DNA of 64,000 bases from Pseudogymnoascus destructans (lineage: Eukaryota; Ascomycota; Leotiomycetes; Thelebolales; Thelebolaceae), in the NCBI RefSeq assembly GCF_001641265.1, contig NW_020167528.1:930001-994000 (forward strand), given 5' to 3'. The notes below the pieces were generated by a model. It was given only the letters and a program-made list of their open reading frames with translations. It did no database searches and had not been told where the DNA came from. The translations under genes were made by a program, and so were the position numbers. Each line of letters opens with the position of its first letter. The first letter of the stretch is position 1. Positions 1-9,416 of this stretch are shown piece by piece.

Positions 1-143
1 AGAAATACTCGTGTGCGTGGACGGAAGCTAGCGCGCAGTTCAATGAGAATGTCACCAAGGCATTTGAGTTGATGATTGCACAGATCGAGAAGTCACAGAA
101 TCCAAATGAGCCGACGGGGGGGAATAAGTGCTTGGCTATGTAG
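1..143 (+). CDS. rhbA: Rheb-type small GTPase, C-terminal end (partial)
   Basis: The gene enters from the left edge and ends at TAG 141-143. The 46 visible codons read KYSCAWTEAS at the start. This matches the G5-region motif and the helix after it in Rheb GTPases (CAWTEAS is close to diagnostic, followed by NVTKAFELMI). The protein ends NKCLAM, a CaaX box with C-L-A-M, so the product should be prenylated at the cysteine and membrane anchored. Rheb activates TOR complex 1 signalling and nutrient uptake. The GTP-binding P-loop and switch regions lie outside the window, so activity cannot be judged. The next gene is convergent, with about 205 bp between stop codons and nothing recognisable in that gap. 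Confidence 0.85.
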   Translation, partial: KYSCAWTEASAQFNENVTKAFELMIAQIEKSQNPNEPTGGNKCLAM

Positions 144-348
144 AGACCCGAGGAATGATTATGTGTTGGTTGGTACATACACCGTGGCAATTGAGGCATG
201 GCCGTCCTATTAGATAGGTTGGAGGGTTCACCGGAGTTATATATCTGCCTCAGAGCCCTCCATGAGTGTGGCCTTTTCCGACTTGAAAGGAGCCCTCAAC
301 GCCAAAATCCCCAACAATCATCACCCCTTTTCCCACCCCACCACCCCC

Positions 349-967
349 CTACTTATGATTCAACGGCCTCACATACCCCACCAGCTTCCGATCAAACACC
401 TCGCACCTAACCGGGTTATCGACCTGGTAAAACGGGTTCTTCATAACGTAGTCCGCGTACAACTCGTAGGTCTTCTTGAGGATCGAATCCACATTCTGCT
501 GCGTCGGCTCCGTGAATATCAGAAACTTGGTCCCTGTCAGCGTCTCAAAGCACTGTAGCCGGAAGTTCTCCGTCTCAAGGACTTCGATGCCTGAGGGCGG
601 CTCTGGACGGTCGAGTAATGAGCCGCGGGGGGCGTTGTGTTGTAGGGGGTGTAGGCGGGTGGTGAGGGCGTGGACACTGCGTGGGTATTAGCTTACTGGA
701 ATATATACTGTGAAGATTCCAGGAATTGAATAGGAGCGACACCGTTGAGGGGAGGAAGACGAGGCGTACCTGTGAAACGTGCCGGCGAGGATAATGTATT
801 CGTTCGTGCTGAGCTTCGACAGCCCCTCCGCGAAATCGCGCTGGTAGATCAGACTACCAGCCTTATTGACAATAAAAAGGGCAAAGACGACCCTATCCCA
901 CTCGTAAGCATTGCACTTCCACGATATCCTGCTGTCCATGGGTGGTAGGGGAAGGGGGGTCTTACAT
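349..967 (-). CDS. TRS23: TRAPP complex subunit Trs23/TRAPPC4 (sybindin-like)
   Basis: The product is a core subunit of the TRAPP tethering complex, which acts as GEF for Ypt1/Rab1 at the ER-Golgi. The model has three coding exons (966-967, 770-892, 349-676), 453 nt or 150 aa. The start codon is split by an intron: AT lies at 967-966 and G at 892, giving MVVFALFIVNKAGSLIYQ. That matches the family N-terminus (VNKAG-LIYQ). Middle and end carry TSNE-like STNEY, LAGTFH, GIEVLETENF, ETLTGTKFL and KNPFYQVDNPVRCEVFD, all typical of Trs23. Splice sites are GTAAGA/TAG and GTACGC/CAG. It lies divergent from rpb4. The length agrees with short fungal Trs23 forms; there is no obvious defect. Confidence 0.88.
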
Positions 968-1425
968 AGCAGCGGTTTGAGCGACTCCTCCAGCCCGTTC
1001 ACGCTCCCAACGTACGATTCAACTCCCGCAATAGCTATTACGAGCTTTTCCAACAAATATAATATCCGATCACTAGAATGTCGTTAGTTTCGTGCATTCA
1101 TAGAGTGCTCCTACTCAATCGGCGCATGGCGTGGGAGCTACTCGTCGTTTGGCGATAGAGGGACCACCCACCGCGTATACCCCAGATTTCGGATCCCGTC
1201 TGCAGGAATTAAATCTACCAGCCTCTCACTACAACGAGATAAAGAAACAACCGCCCGCTTGCTTCTACCACACGCCTCCCACCTCCCCACCGCTTCCACT
1301 TCGCCTCACTCCCCCTCTTCCCTCTTTAGCAACTACAACAGACCATCCACGGAAGAACTATTCACCTGGTCCCCAACACAACCTCCCAATCCACCCCGAC
1401 CAAACGAACCCCTACCCCGCCCACC
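968..1425. promoter_or_regulatory. Divergent promoter region trs23/rpb4
   Basis: About 460 bp separate the split start codon of trs23 (minus) and the start of rpb4 (plus). The part next to rpb4 (about 1250-1425) is C/T-rich, as is usual for 5' leaders in filamentous fungi, and the context before the rpb4 ATG (CACCATG) is Kozak-like. No TATA box or specific operator was recognised. Confidence 0.4.
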
Positions 1426-1983
1426 ATGTCCACCAACGCCGCGCAAACGATGCGCAAGCGCGCACCTCCCCAGGGCGACGAAGAAGCCGGCGCGGAGCTC
1501 AAGCTCGGGGAGTTCCAGGACGTGGACGCGCTGACGCACTCTGAAGCGGCGCTGGTCATCAATGCCCTCGTCGCGAAGCGCAAGATGGATAAGGATTCCA
1601 AGCGTGTCAATGATAGCGAGTGCGTCCTCCCCCCAGCACCCACAGTTCCAACCCCCCATTGAGCAAGACATGGAGAGGGAAGGGGATAGAAGAACAGGGA
1701 ACAGGGGCTAATACAGGTGCCAAACAGGATGCTCAACAAGACCCTCGAATACCTCGACCACTTCGCCCGCTTCAAGCGCAAAGAGAACGTCGAAGCCGTC
1801 GAGCGCCTCCTCTCCGCGCACCCCGAACTCGCCAAGTTCGAGCGCGCCCAGCTGGGGAGTCTGTGCTGCGAGCTGGCCGAGGAGGCGAAGACGCTGGTGC
1901 CCAGCTTGGCGGACAAGATCAGCGATGACGATTTGCAGGAGTTGTTGAATGAGATTAATAAGCACAGGGGGTACGATGGGTAG
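1426..1983 (+). CDS. RPB4: RNA polymerase II subunit Rpb4
   Basis: Rpb4 forms with Rpb7 the stalk of RNA polymerase II and works in initiation, stress response and mRNA decay. Two exons, 1426-1619 and 1728-1983, give 149 aa. The donor is GTGCGT and the acceptor AAACAG. The N-terminal part carries LTHSEAALVINALVAKR and the C-terminal part TLEYLDHFARFK, KFERAQLGSLCCELAEEAKTL and a helical end, the standard Rpb4/HRDC-like fold. The length is that of short fungal and animal Rpb4; the yeast insertion is absent. A GTG at 1717 just before the acceptor opens a longer frame but is intronic. The gene is convergent with the next gene. Confidence 0.92.
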
Positions 1984-2469
1984 ATGCCCTGTACGTCGTC
2001 TGTCTTTAAGTGTGCGGAGAGGGGATGTGGGAGTGAAGGTTGGGGGGGGGGTGAGATGGTTGGGGGAGAGGTGCAAGCGATGGGGGTGTGGGTTAATGCT
2101 GGAGTTTTCTTGGGGGTAGGTAATGAATGCATGGGAGGTGTTGGCGTTGCCAGACTGGCCGGGGCGGCTTGTGTGCATATACCGACATACTAGTTTGTCT
2201 GGGTTGAATACGGGTAACAGAATTGTGGAGGAACTTTATGAAACGAAATCTCAGGACAATGACAATGCTTCAGCCAGGCCAGTCCATTTATGGATATTCA
2301 AACATCGTGTGATTTTTTTCGTACAAAGACATCTAACCATCTAATATTCCATGCCCATAATGCACCAAATATAACGCCCCTGCCCCTGCCCATTCTCCCA
2401 TTTCCATTTCCTGATATTTCTCATTCTTCCATATCCCATATCCCATTTCCCAATATTTCACATACCTCC
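1984..2469. other. Convergent 3' intergenic region
   Basis: About 490 bp hold the 3' ends of rpb4 and of the minus-strand membrane protein. There is a G-rich patch at about 2030-2110 on the plus strand and a CCATTTCC/CCATATCC-rich pyrimidine stretch at about 2380-2465. No coding sequence was supported. Confidence 0.4.
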
Positions 2470-5400
2470 TCAAGTAGCCGGATGCCAATTCGCCCACGTA
2501 CAACTACACCCCGAATTCCCCCCATCAAACCCTCCAAGCGCCGCATTACTACTGGTATCAAACGCATTCGGCGCCTGATTCACCAACGTCCCTCCAAAAG
2601 CCCTAAACTCCGGCCTAACCTTCCCACTCCCCGCCACCACCTTCTCCCTCTCATCAATCTCATAACAGTACACCCCCTTCTTCGTCGGATCGCCACCGTG
2701 CCTGTCAGTCGTAATAGTAATTGGGTATGGGAACGCCGAGCTATCCTGCCCTAGAATCGTGGTGGTGACGGTCCCGCTGCTGCTGCTAGATGCAGTCGTC
2801 GAGTTGAGAAGCACAGCGCTTCTGGCATCCTTTCTTGTCCACATCTGTACTAGAAACCGGGTCTGTGACCATGTACACCGAAAGCGTGCCTCGGATTCTG
2901 CGCAGCCGCCGTCGAGATCATCAGGCACTTCGCCATCGCCCAAGTTCGTTTCATTGAGCAAGGCAGTTGACTTGAGGAAGATGGAGCGGTTGAAGTAGCT
3001 GTAGAACCCGTAGTGTTCGGTAGGCATCCCACGGTCGAAGAGCCGGAGAGGCTGCTGCTCGGGTGTTGGAAGGAGGTTTGCGGGTGCGGCCGTGCCGTCG
3101 GCGTTCAGCTCTGGGGCAGGGATCGATTTGCCGAAGTCGGGGAATTGGCTGGTCGCATTTTGTTTTTCCTGTCTTGTTGACAGTTTTGTCGACGCTTTGG
3201 CGGCTGCTTGGGGATTGAGGAAGGTGATGTAGAATGGTGTTCGCTCCCCGGATTTGTTGTCGGATACAATTCCGTCCGTGGTATTGCCCAGGAAACCTTG
3301 CTCTGCAATGGTAGGTGCTGCAGGTGAGGGTGAGAACATGATTGCTTGCCTAGCCTTCAGCGCCAGACGCTTCAAGAACTGACTGGCGTTGACTGCGTTG
3401 CCAGCAGACCTGCGAACTGGTGCCCCAGTTGGGCCGCCCCAAGTTGCGTTTGCAGCACTGCTGTTATCCCACTGGATAAGAAGCTTCAGTTTTGGCTGCT
3501 CTGGCTTGTTCGGGGCAACCGACGCCTGAAGTTCTTTTGGAAGAGCACAGCTCCAGACAGTCTTCGGGTATACGCAGCCTGTGTTCGCCACATTGTTTGC
3601 GGTAGACGATACCATTGACACACCGGTGTATATTGGTGGAAAGATTGTCAGGTTAACCCACTGCGACGGAACCTCAACATTTGGAGTGGATCTGTGCAGC
3701 TGAGTCGCAAGGGTGACGATTAATATCGTCAATCCAATCAGCGCACAAACTACACCAAGCCAGCATCTCCTTCGTTTTCGACCCTCTGGACCGGTTCTTC
3801 CATAGCAGCCTCTGTTGGAAATGCATCCCCGTCCGCGCCAGAGTCCACCAGCTTTATGGGCTACAACCTCTTCTTGCTCATGCCTCCGACGTTTCGCATC
3901 AATTTTACGTGCCTTTTCTGACGCTATCTGGAGGTCAACTGGATTTACTGCTCGGCTGACCCTTGGCGGTGGCAAAGTCGGATAACCTGAATTTAGGTTG
4001 ATGACTCTTCGTGTAGCTGGGGTCAATGGGACATCCGTCAGTGCAATAGCGCCGGTCGATGTCATTGCTTGTTGCAGGCCAGGGGAGAGTGGCCCAGGAG
4101 ACTGAGGTTGCTGGGCAGACGAACTATGGCGAGGTGGGTAGACAGCCGCATATTTTGGTCGTGGTGGAGAGTATGGCGGTGGAGCTGCAGGAGTGACAAC
4201 CTTTGGGGCATTCTCCTGGCTAGCTTGGGACTGCGTCGCCGTGGATGTGGTGTTCATGGCTGGCGGCGCGGCGCTTGGGCCTTGGGGAGCAGTTTGTTGA
4301 TTGCCAGTACTTGCAGACGCAGCTGAACGATCCACAGACGTTACTGATGGGTCATCGAGCATGAACGGAGCTTCTCTATCAGCAGGACTGAGAATCGAGC
4401 TTCGGTCTGACCGCACTGCTAAGGACTGATCTCTTTGAAGCTCACACGTTCCAGTGTTGGGGTCCACATCCAGATTTTGCTGTGGGCGATTCGCAGTTGC
4501 TGCGGCCCGAGTGCTGCGTGAGAGCGCCAATGGAAGTGTCCCGTATGACTCTTCTGCTTTATAGGTGTAAATCCCATCCTTGAATTTTGAATCTGTTCCA
4601 TCCCACTTGGGGGTTCCATCAATAGTATTTCGATTGTCCCACCAGTCATCGGACGCGATGGTCGTTGAAGACAAAGGTGATTTTGGTGAAAGGGCCTTCT
4701 CCCAAAAGCGGAACTCGCGGTGGCCACTTTTTGTATCAGGTGTCGCGCTATCTGGACCTGTAGGGCTTTCTCCTTGTCTCGCAGTTTGTGGGAAGTTTAC
4801 CGTGTTGGATCGAGTCAGAAACGGTGAGAGAATGGTATTCCACCAGCCAGTCGACCTCCTTCGGTCATTCGGTGAAAGCATGCTCTTGGGCCTCTTCTCA
4901 CTACCATCAGATCCGGACCGATTTTTCCTTGTCAAGATCTGTTGCTTATCCTCTTCCAAAATAGCACCCGTCCCTATTCTGAGCTTTTTGGGCCGAGCAG
5001 AAAGAACCTCGTCATCATCTTCGTCTTCAGCGAAAATAGTACCGACTGATTCCCTTCCAGCTTTCTGGCCATTTAGAATAGATTGCGATATTTGAGGCAT
5101 GGGGGGGATTTCTTCTTGCTGGTTTGAGGTATGAGAATAACTGGCGGGTCGTGAGTACACACTTGATGCAATTCTCCTCGGCTGTGGCGTCACTGTGTTT
5201 GCACTGATTGGTGACCAATATGACACCTCGGCTGGTGTGATAACGATGACTGGTGTTTCTGGAGCGTATTCTCTGGGGGTTTGTGATTCGTAGCAATTTA
5301 GAATGTTCGAAGTATCCGAGCCAGCAGTCTGTGGGCTTGTGATATGTTGTTTCAGGGGGGCTGAAGGTATCGATATTCCAATAACTATGGGCCTATCATT

Positions 5401-6084
5401 CGGGGATAGGTCTCCTTCCATAGTCAGAGAAGAAGGCTTTAAGTCCTTTGCCCTGCGGTTGGCAAATCCAGGAATCGGATCAGCCTTTGCCGTGGCGTCA
5501 TCGTCAGAACTGCCCTGCTGATTGGGGGTTTGTTGCACTGTTGCTGGAGGATTTGGTGCATTGCCAAGGAGATTCTTCCAAAATCCCCCATGATTTGGAG
5601 GAGCCGCTTGACTCTCAAGAGATTGAAGAGCAGCCAGATCCACAAACCGACCAGCATCCGCCGTAGGTAACGGACCAGCCGCATTTGTTTTTGGTTGTGG
5701 AACTGCCGGAGTGAGAGCTCGATGGCGTGCGACGTCCGTGTTGAGCTTTATACCGGCCATCTGGTTCTGTTTCTTTTGACGCTGTCTTGACTTTTCCCTC
5801 GTAGGTTTGATTACTGAGGACCGCTTTACTGACTTTCGGGTCTTCATTTGGGGCTTCTGTGGCATCGGCGGTGCGGGTAAGTTAGAAAATGTCGGCCATT
5901 GTGTCATGCGAGATACATCTGATTTGTCGTCTGGGAAATTCGTATCACGGCCGTTCTCATCAAGAGATTTTTCATCCCAATCCAGCTCATCAAAGGGAGT
6001 ATCAAATGGGTTGCTTTGGTTGTCGCCATGTGAGTTGGCACCAGGTTTTGGCTGAGCCACTTGTAATCGTGAAGTGTTTGACAT
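2470..6084 (-). CDS. Large single-pass membrane glycoprotein, function unknown
   Basis: This is a single uninterrupted frame of 1,204 codons. I chose ATG at 6084; an in-frame TTG six codons earlier is not a likely start. Residues 1 to about 770 are low-complexity, Ser/Pro/charged and probably cytosolic, beginning with an NPFDTPFDELDWDE motif. A basic stretch (RRKRRRC-like) at about 770 precedes one hydrophobic helix of about 20 residues (LGVVCALIGLTILIVTLATQL). The remaining 400 residues hold many N-glycosylation sequons (NLT, NSS, NAT, NTT, NRS, NET, NST), VWSCALPKELQ and several cysteines, so they are probably extracellular or lumenal. From memory, relatives in Aspergillus genomes are often labelled 'glycoprotease family', but I see no peptidase signature. 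It could be a plasma-membrane or wall-linked sensor; the topology is inferred. Confidence 0.75.
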   Translation of the reverse strand: MSNTSRLQVAQPKPGANSHGDNQSNPFDTPFDELDWDEKSLDENGRDTNFPDDKSDVSRMTQWPTFSNLPAPPMPQKPQMKTRKSVKRSSVIKPTREKSRQRQKKQNQMAGIKLNTDVARHRALTPAVPQPKTNAAGPLPTADAGRFVDLAALQSLESQAAPPNHGGFWKNLLGNAPNPPATVQQTPNQQGSSDDDATAKADPIPGFANRRAKDLKPSSLTMEGDLSPNDRPIVIGISIPSAPLKQHITSPQTAGSDTSNILNCYESQTPREYAPETPVIVITPAEVSYWSPISANTVTPQPRRIASSVYSRPASYSHTSNQQEEIPPMPQISQSILNGQKAGRESVGTIFAEDEDDDEVLSARPKKLRIGTGAILEEDKQQILTRKNRSGSDGSEKRPKSMLSPNDRRRSTGWWNTILSPFLTRSNTVNFPQTARQGESPTGPDSATPDTKSGHREFRFWEKALSPKSPLSSTTIASDDWWDNRNTIDGTPKWDGTDSKFKDGIYTYKAEESYGTLPLALSRSTRAAATANRPQQNLDVDPNTGTCELQRDQSLAVRSDRSSILSPADREAPFMLDDPSVTSVDRSAASASTGNQQTAPQGPSAAPPAMNTTSTATQSQASQENAPKVVTPAAPPPYSPPRPKYAAVYPPRHSSSAQQPQSPGPLSPGLQQAMTSTGAIALTDVPLTPATRRVINLNSGYPTLPPPRVSRAVNPVDLQIASEKARKIDAKRRRHEQEEVVAHKAGGLWRGRGCISNRGCYGRTGPEGRKRRRCWLGVVCALIGLTILIVTLATQLHRSTPNVEVPSQWVNLTIFPPIYTGVSMVSSTANNVANTGCVYPKTVWSCALPKELQASVAPNKPEQPKLKLLIQWDNSSAANATWGGPTGAPVRRSAGNAVNASQFLKRLALKARQAIMFSPSPAAPTIAEQGFLGNTTDGIVSDNKSGERTPFYITFLNPQAAAKASTKLSTRQEKQNATSQFPDFGKSIPAPELNADGTAAPANLLPTPEQQPLRLFDRGMPTEHYGFYSYFNRSIFLKSTALLNETNLGDGEVPDDLDGGCAESEARFRCTWSQTRFLVQMWTRKDARSAVLLNSTTASSSSSGTVTTTILGQDSSAFPYPITITTDRHGGDPTKKGVYCYEIDEREKVVAGSGKVRPEFRAFGGTLVNQAPNAFDTSSNAALGGFDGGNSGCSCTWANWHPAT

Positions 6085-7392
6085 ATTGGCCTTGGATTCC
6101 AATTATATGATCGTTTGAATAACGGGCTGAGTAGCTATCGAAGCTATTATCGGAGCAAGTCAAGGCTTCGGTAGTGTAAGAGAAACAGGTTGTATTAGTG
6201 GTGTTTGTTGTTATAGAAGTGAATGTGTGTGAATCGGTATGAGTGATGCTTTAATTGACTGTCCAAGTCTGACTGAAACGAAGATTGAAAGTGTCGAGAA
6301 TATATTGAAGTAAAGAGCGGGGTCTCCAGACAGATGGGAGTCGTGCCAGAGAACAAAGCTATCGAATAAACGAAAGGTATTGGGGAGGAGTTTCTATTGT
6401 CGCAGGCTATTGTTTGTTGAGGCTTGCCATGGTCAGGCGGAAGGAGGCAACACAGAGACAGAAACAAGGAAAGGAAAGAAAGAGCACACTCGTAACAAGG
6501 CCACGCAACACAGGCCAGAGTGAAGTTTTAAGAGGAGAGAGATGAAAGAGCAATCGATGGCGTTCGGAGTCGCAGTTCTGAAATAGCTCGGACGCGTCTG
6601 CGCTCTAGCTATGCACGAAAGAAGGAATAGAGCGACTTGTCCCACCTGATCTATACTTGTTCTATCATTATCCATAGCACACAGCGACAATCGCCGCGTA
6701 CTCAGTGGCCAAAGGACCATCCGTCAGGCCGTGTGTTTGACGCTGATTGTAGGAGGTGAGGTCGACATACGCGCCGGCCATCTGTATGAGGCTTAACGGG
6801 AAGTTAGAGCGGCCAATGGTTGGGGCTTAGCCGCCCAAACATTTAGCCCATGCCTGCTGTCGATTCTCCACGACAAGTCAACGGAGATACATGATTGGTC
6901 GCAAGACTTACATGCTCATCATACGGAGTACACAATATAAGTTATGGAGTAGAGAGTGGCCAGTTACGAGTGGTATCTCACGTGATGAAGAAGCTCTGCA
7001 AGACAACGGTTCGATTGATCTAATGTCAATTACTGCCATTGCCGGCTCACTACCCATATAACATTACAGTGCTGCAATATACAGTTACGCGCCGTCACTT
7101 TCCTTTTGTATACTAGATGTGCACATGGAAGCGTGAGGCGGCTAGAAAGGAAAGAACGACGGACTTGTCCCTTCGCCGAGCCTTTTGCCGCCTTGCCATG
7201 TTGCTCCCCTCGCACCCCCGTTTCCGTCCCACCGAGCCCACCGACACACACTCGTACTCATGGAGTAAAGTATCTACTGCGGGTCCTTGGCTGTGGGTGA
7301 ACCCAAGACTCAGGTTGGTCTTACCAAGAGGCACTAGTTACATGACTATGCTGGAAACGTTTCACTACCCAACAACAGCGCAGAGGAAGACG
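6085..7392. other. Upstream region of the membrane glycoprotein gene
   Basis: About 1.3 kb with no supported gene. Positions 6085-6720 are the likely promoter and 5' leader of the minus-strand membrane protein (A/G-rich on plus, C/T-rich on the coding strand). A copy of the 9-mer TACGGAGTA lies at 6922-6930. Short open frames on both strands between 7030 and 7340 overlap each other and show no family motif. Confidence 0.35.
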
Positions 7393-7497
7393 TGTCCACT
7401 GCTTGTCCACTACTTGTCCACTACTTGTCCACTACTTGTCCACTACTTGTCCACTACTTGTCCACTACTTGTCCACTACTTGTCCACTACTTGTCCG
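7393..7497. repeat. 11-bp minisatellite, 10 copies
   Basis: The word TGTCC recurs at 7393, 7404, 7415, 7426, 7437, 7448, 7459, 7470, 7481 and 7492, a strict 11-bp period. The unit is TGTCCACTACT; the first copy has ACTGCT and the last breaks to TGTCCGACT. Copies are almost identical, which suggests recent expansion or copy turnover. Because 11 is not a multiple of 3, the repeat cycles through all frames and gives a spurious peptide repeat in translation; I do not call it coding. Confidence 0.95.
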
Positions 7498-7849
7498 ACT
7501 GTTGACAGTTTACAACACTACAGTACTACAGTTTCCAAGTCAGATATGTGCCAACTAACCCCCCGTTTCATCATGGGCTGAAAAAGAAGCAAGGCTTTGA
7601 GGAAATTAGAGGAAGCTACTTGTGGCGCTTCAATTTCTAGGACCCATGCATGGGGAGGAAATGACGATCGATATACCAAGTACCAAATGAGAGCAGCCGT
7701 GTCCACAAAACAGCCTTTGCTCTGGGAAAGGAGTCCGGCGGGCATGGTCCACGGGCTGGCTCATAACATCAGACCAACCGGTCCCGCATACACCCCCTTT
7801 CGGGAGAACCTCCGAGGCACCGCCCTCTACTAGCAAACCTAACACCATC

Positions 7850-8050
7850 CCAACTAGCGGGGAAGGCGCTTAAACGGGCCTTACAGCCACGCAAACACGC
7901 AAGAACTGCTCTCTAAGGTCATACTCTTCTATACATAAACCCATAGCTTAGCACGTCCCCATACCCTTCGGGAGGTCTTGGGGCCGCGGGTTACACCCGC
8001 GGCCCGCTGGACTTAAATAAATATCATCAGCATCATCATCATCATCATCC
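7850..8050 (+). mobile_element. Probable 5'-truncated LINE (Tad-like) 3' tail
   Basis: A GC-rich perfect hairpin with 10-bp arms (GGGCCGCGGG at 7981-7990 and its complement at 7996-8005, loop TTACA) is followed by GCTGGACTTAAATAAATA and then a (TCA)n/(ATC)n simple tail to about 8050. A hairpin followed by TTAAATAAAT and a short simple repeat is how I recall the 3' ends of fungal Tad-clade non-LTR retrotransposons. No reverse transcriptase motif could be read upstream, so the copy would be 5'-truncated. The left boundary is arbitrary. It could instead be an unrelated terminator-like hairpin. Confidence 0.4.
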
Positions 8051-9416
8051 ACGGGCGATGTTTGTGTGGAAATAGGGGATGCCATTCCCTCCGCTTATCG
8101 TAATATTTGGGCTGTTGCTCCCCCTAGTCTAGCAGTAAAATGCCGCTCTCGGCGAAAACAACCATGTAAGCTAGATTAGGTCTTTTGCCAACCGACCACA
8201 AAAGAAACAAGAAGTAATCTCGTTGTGTCGAGAGAAAAGGAGATGCTAATGTTGATGTTCACTAGGTAGGGAGGGGTGTGTTGGCTGGTCTTTTTAGTGA
8301 GGTGGATAGCGGATACTTTCAATCCCTATAGAGTATGTACGTCTGCTCTCCATTTAACTTGCGTCTTTGATTCCCTTATCCCTTTGCCCATCTGTATACT
8401 TACTTAACATTTGCAATTTCAGTGCCCTCGTGTTGCTCTGCCGATAAGCTTGTTGAGGGGACTGAGGGGAGAAAAAATATACTACGCCATACTCCGTAGT
8501 AGTAATCAATCATACAACTCCATTACTACTCGCCCAAACGTCCAACGCCCATACTGGAGTAGTCCTAGCTCTACTTGGCTTGCAGCGGTCCAATACGAAA
8601 GCCACAGCAGCCACAGCAGCCACAGGAGCGCCCACAGCACCCACAGCACCCACAGCACCCAAAATCCCACCATCGACCATCAACATCTGGCCACTCACTG
8701 TCACTTCTAACCCCTTACGACGATTACGATACTATAGTACTACTCTATAATACTCTCTCCTCTTCTCGTACTGGAAGAGTATCTGAAGTGGGAAAAAGAG
8801 GAGATAGACATATACAGCCTCGAAAGCCCTTTTTCTTCCTCCGCTTTCAACATTATACCCTAACTCTTATCTCACTGAACACAATCATAAGTTTCGCTAG
8901 ACACACCAGAGACATCACTACTGCAAACTCCGCGCCAATTGTACATACTGTACGTCGACGACACACGGCTTCTATCGACCGGAACCTACACCCCTGCTGC
9001 CCCCATACTCGACGTCCCCCAAGTACAAGGCGACGTAGTCACTTATCTTTTGTGTCGTGCTGTGAGCACTACATACTATCCCATCAGCCACAGCGACAAC
9101 CACCAGACGGTCCCCGACCCTCTGGTGCATCTCTCAGCCTTCGCTCTGGCTACCTCCACTCCCGTCTCGACGTCGTCCTCGTCGCAGGTTTCATCTTTCT
9201 CACATCGGCGACGGAGATCATCAGCTGCTGCTGGCATTCCTCACATTCCACAGACCCTCAACGTCCAGGACGCGAACGACGCTTCAGCACGAGGGCGCGG
9301 CGGAGGCTCTTCTCTCTCTCCCATCCCAAGCACGTCAACTCCCACCCCCAGCGACAACAAACAATTTCCCCAGAAGCTGTCGCTAACAAACATGAGCAGG
9401 CACACCCAATCCCTCC
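8051..9416. other. Long 5' region of the GT34 gene
   Basis: About 1.4 kb before the mannosyltransferase ATG. From about 8700 the plus strand becomes C/T-rich with many short out-of-frame ORFs, consistent with a promoter and a long 5' leader. The 9-mer TACTCCGTA (complement of TACGGAGTA) is at 8490-8498. Two overlapping plus-strand frames (8575-9558 and 8939-9550) look like translated pyrimidine-rich leader, not genes. Confidence 0.35.
8602..8660. repeat. 9-bp tandem repeat CCACAGCAG/CCACAGCAC
   Basis: Six to seven imperfect head-to-tail copies of a 9-bp unit (CCACAGCAG, drifting to CCACAGCAC) lie upstream of the GT34 gene. The run contains one imperfect unit (CCACAGGAGC). It may be a simple replication-slippage repeat in leader or promoter DNA; no function is evident. 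Confidence 0.8.

Noticed and set aside
1362..2178. Minus-strand frames (256 and 156 codons) over rpb4
   Set aside because: They are antisense to rpb4 exons, low-complexity, and lack splice or family support.
7393..7497. CRISPR-like array
   Set aside because: The units are 11 bp head-to-tail without spacers, in a eukaryotic genome.
7117..7581. Open frame with peptide repeat (CPLLVHYLSTT)
   Set aside because: The peptide repeat is only the translation of the 11-bp minisatellite in three cycling frames; no supporting sequence lies outside it.
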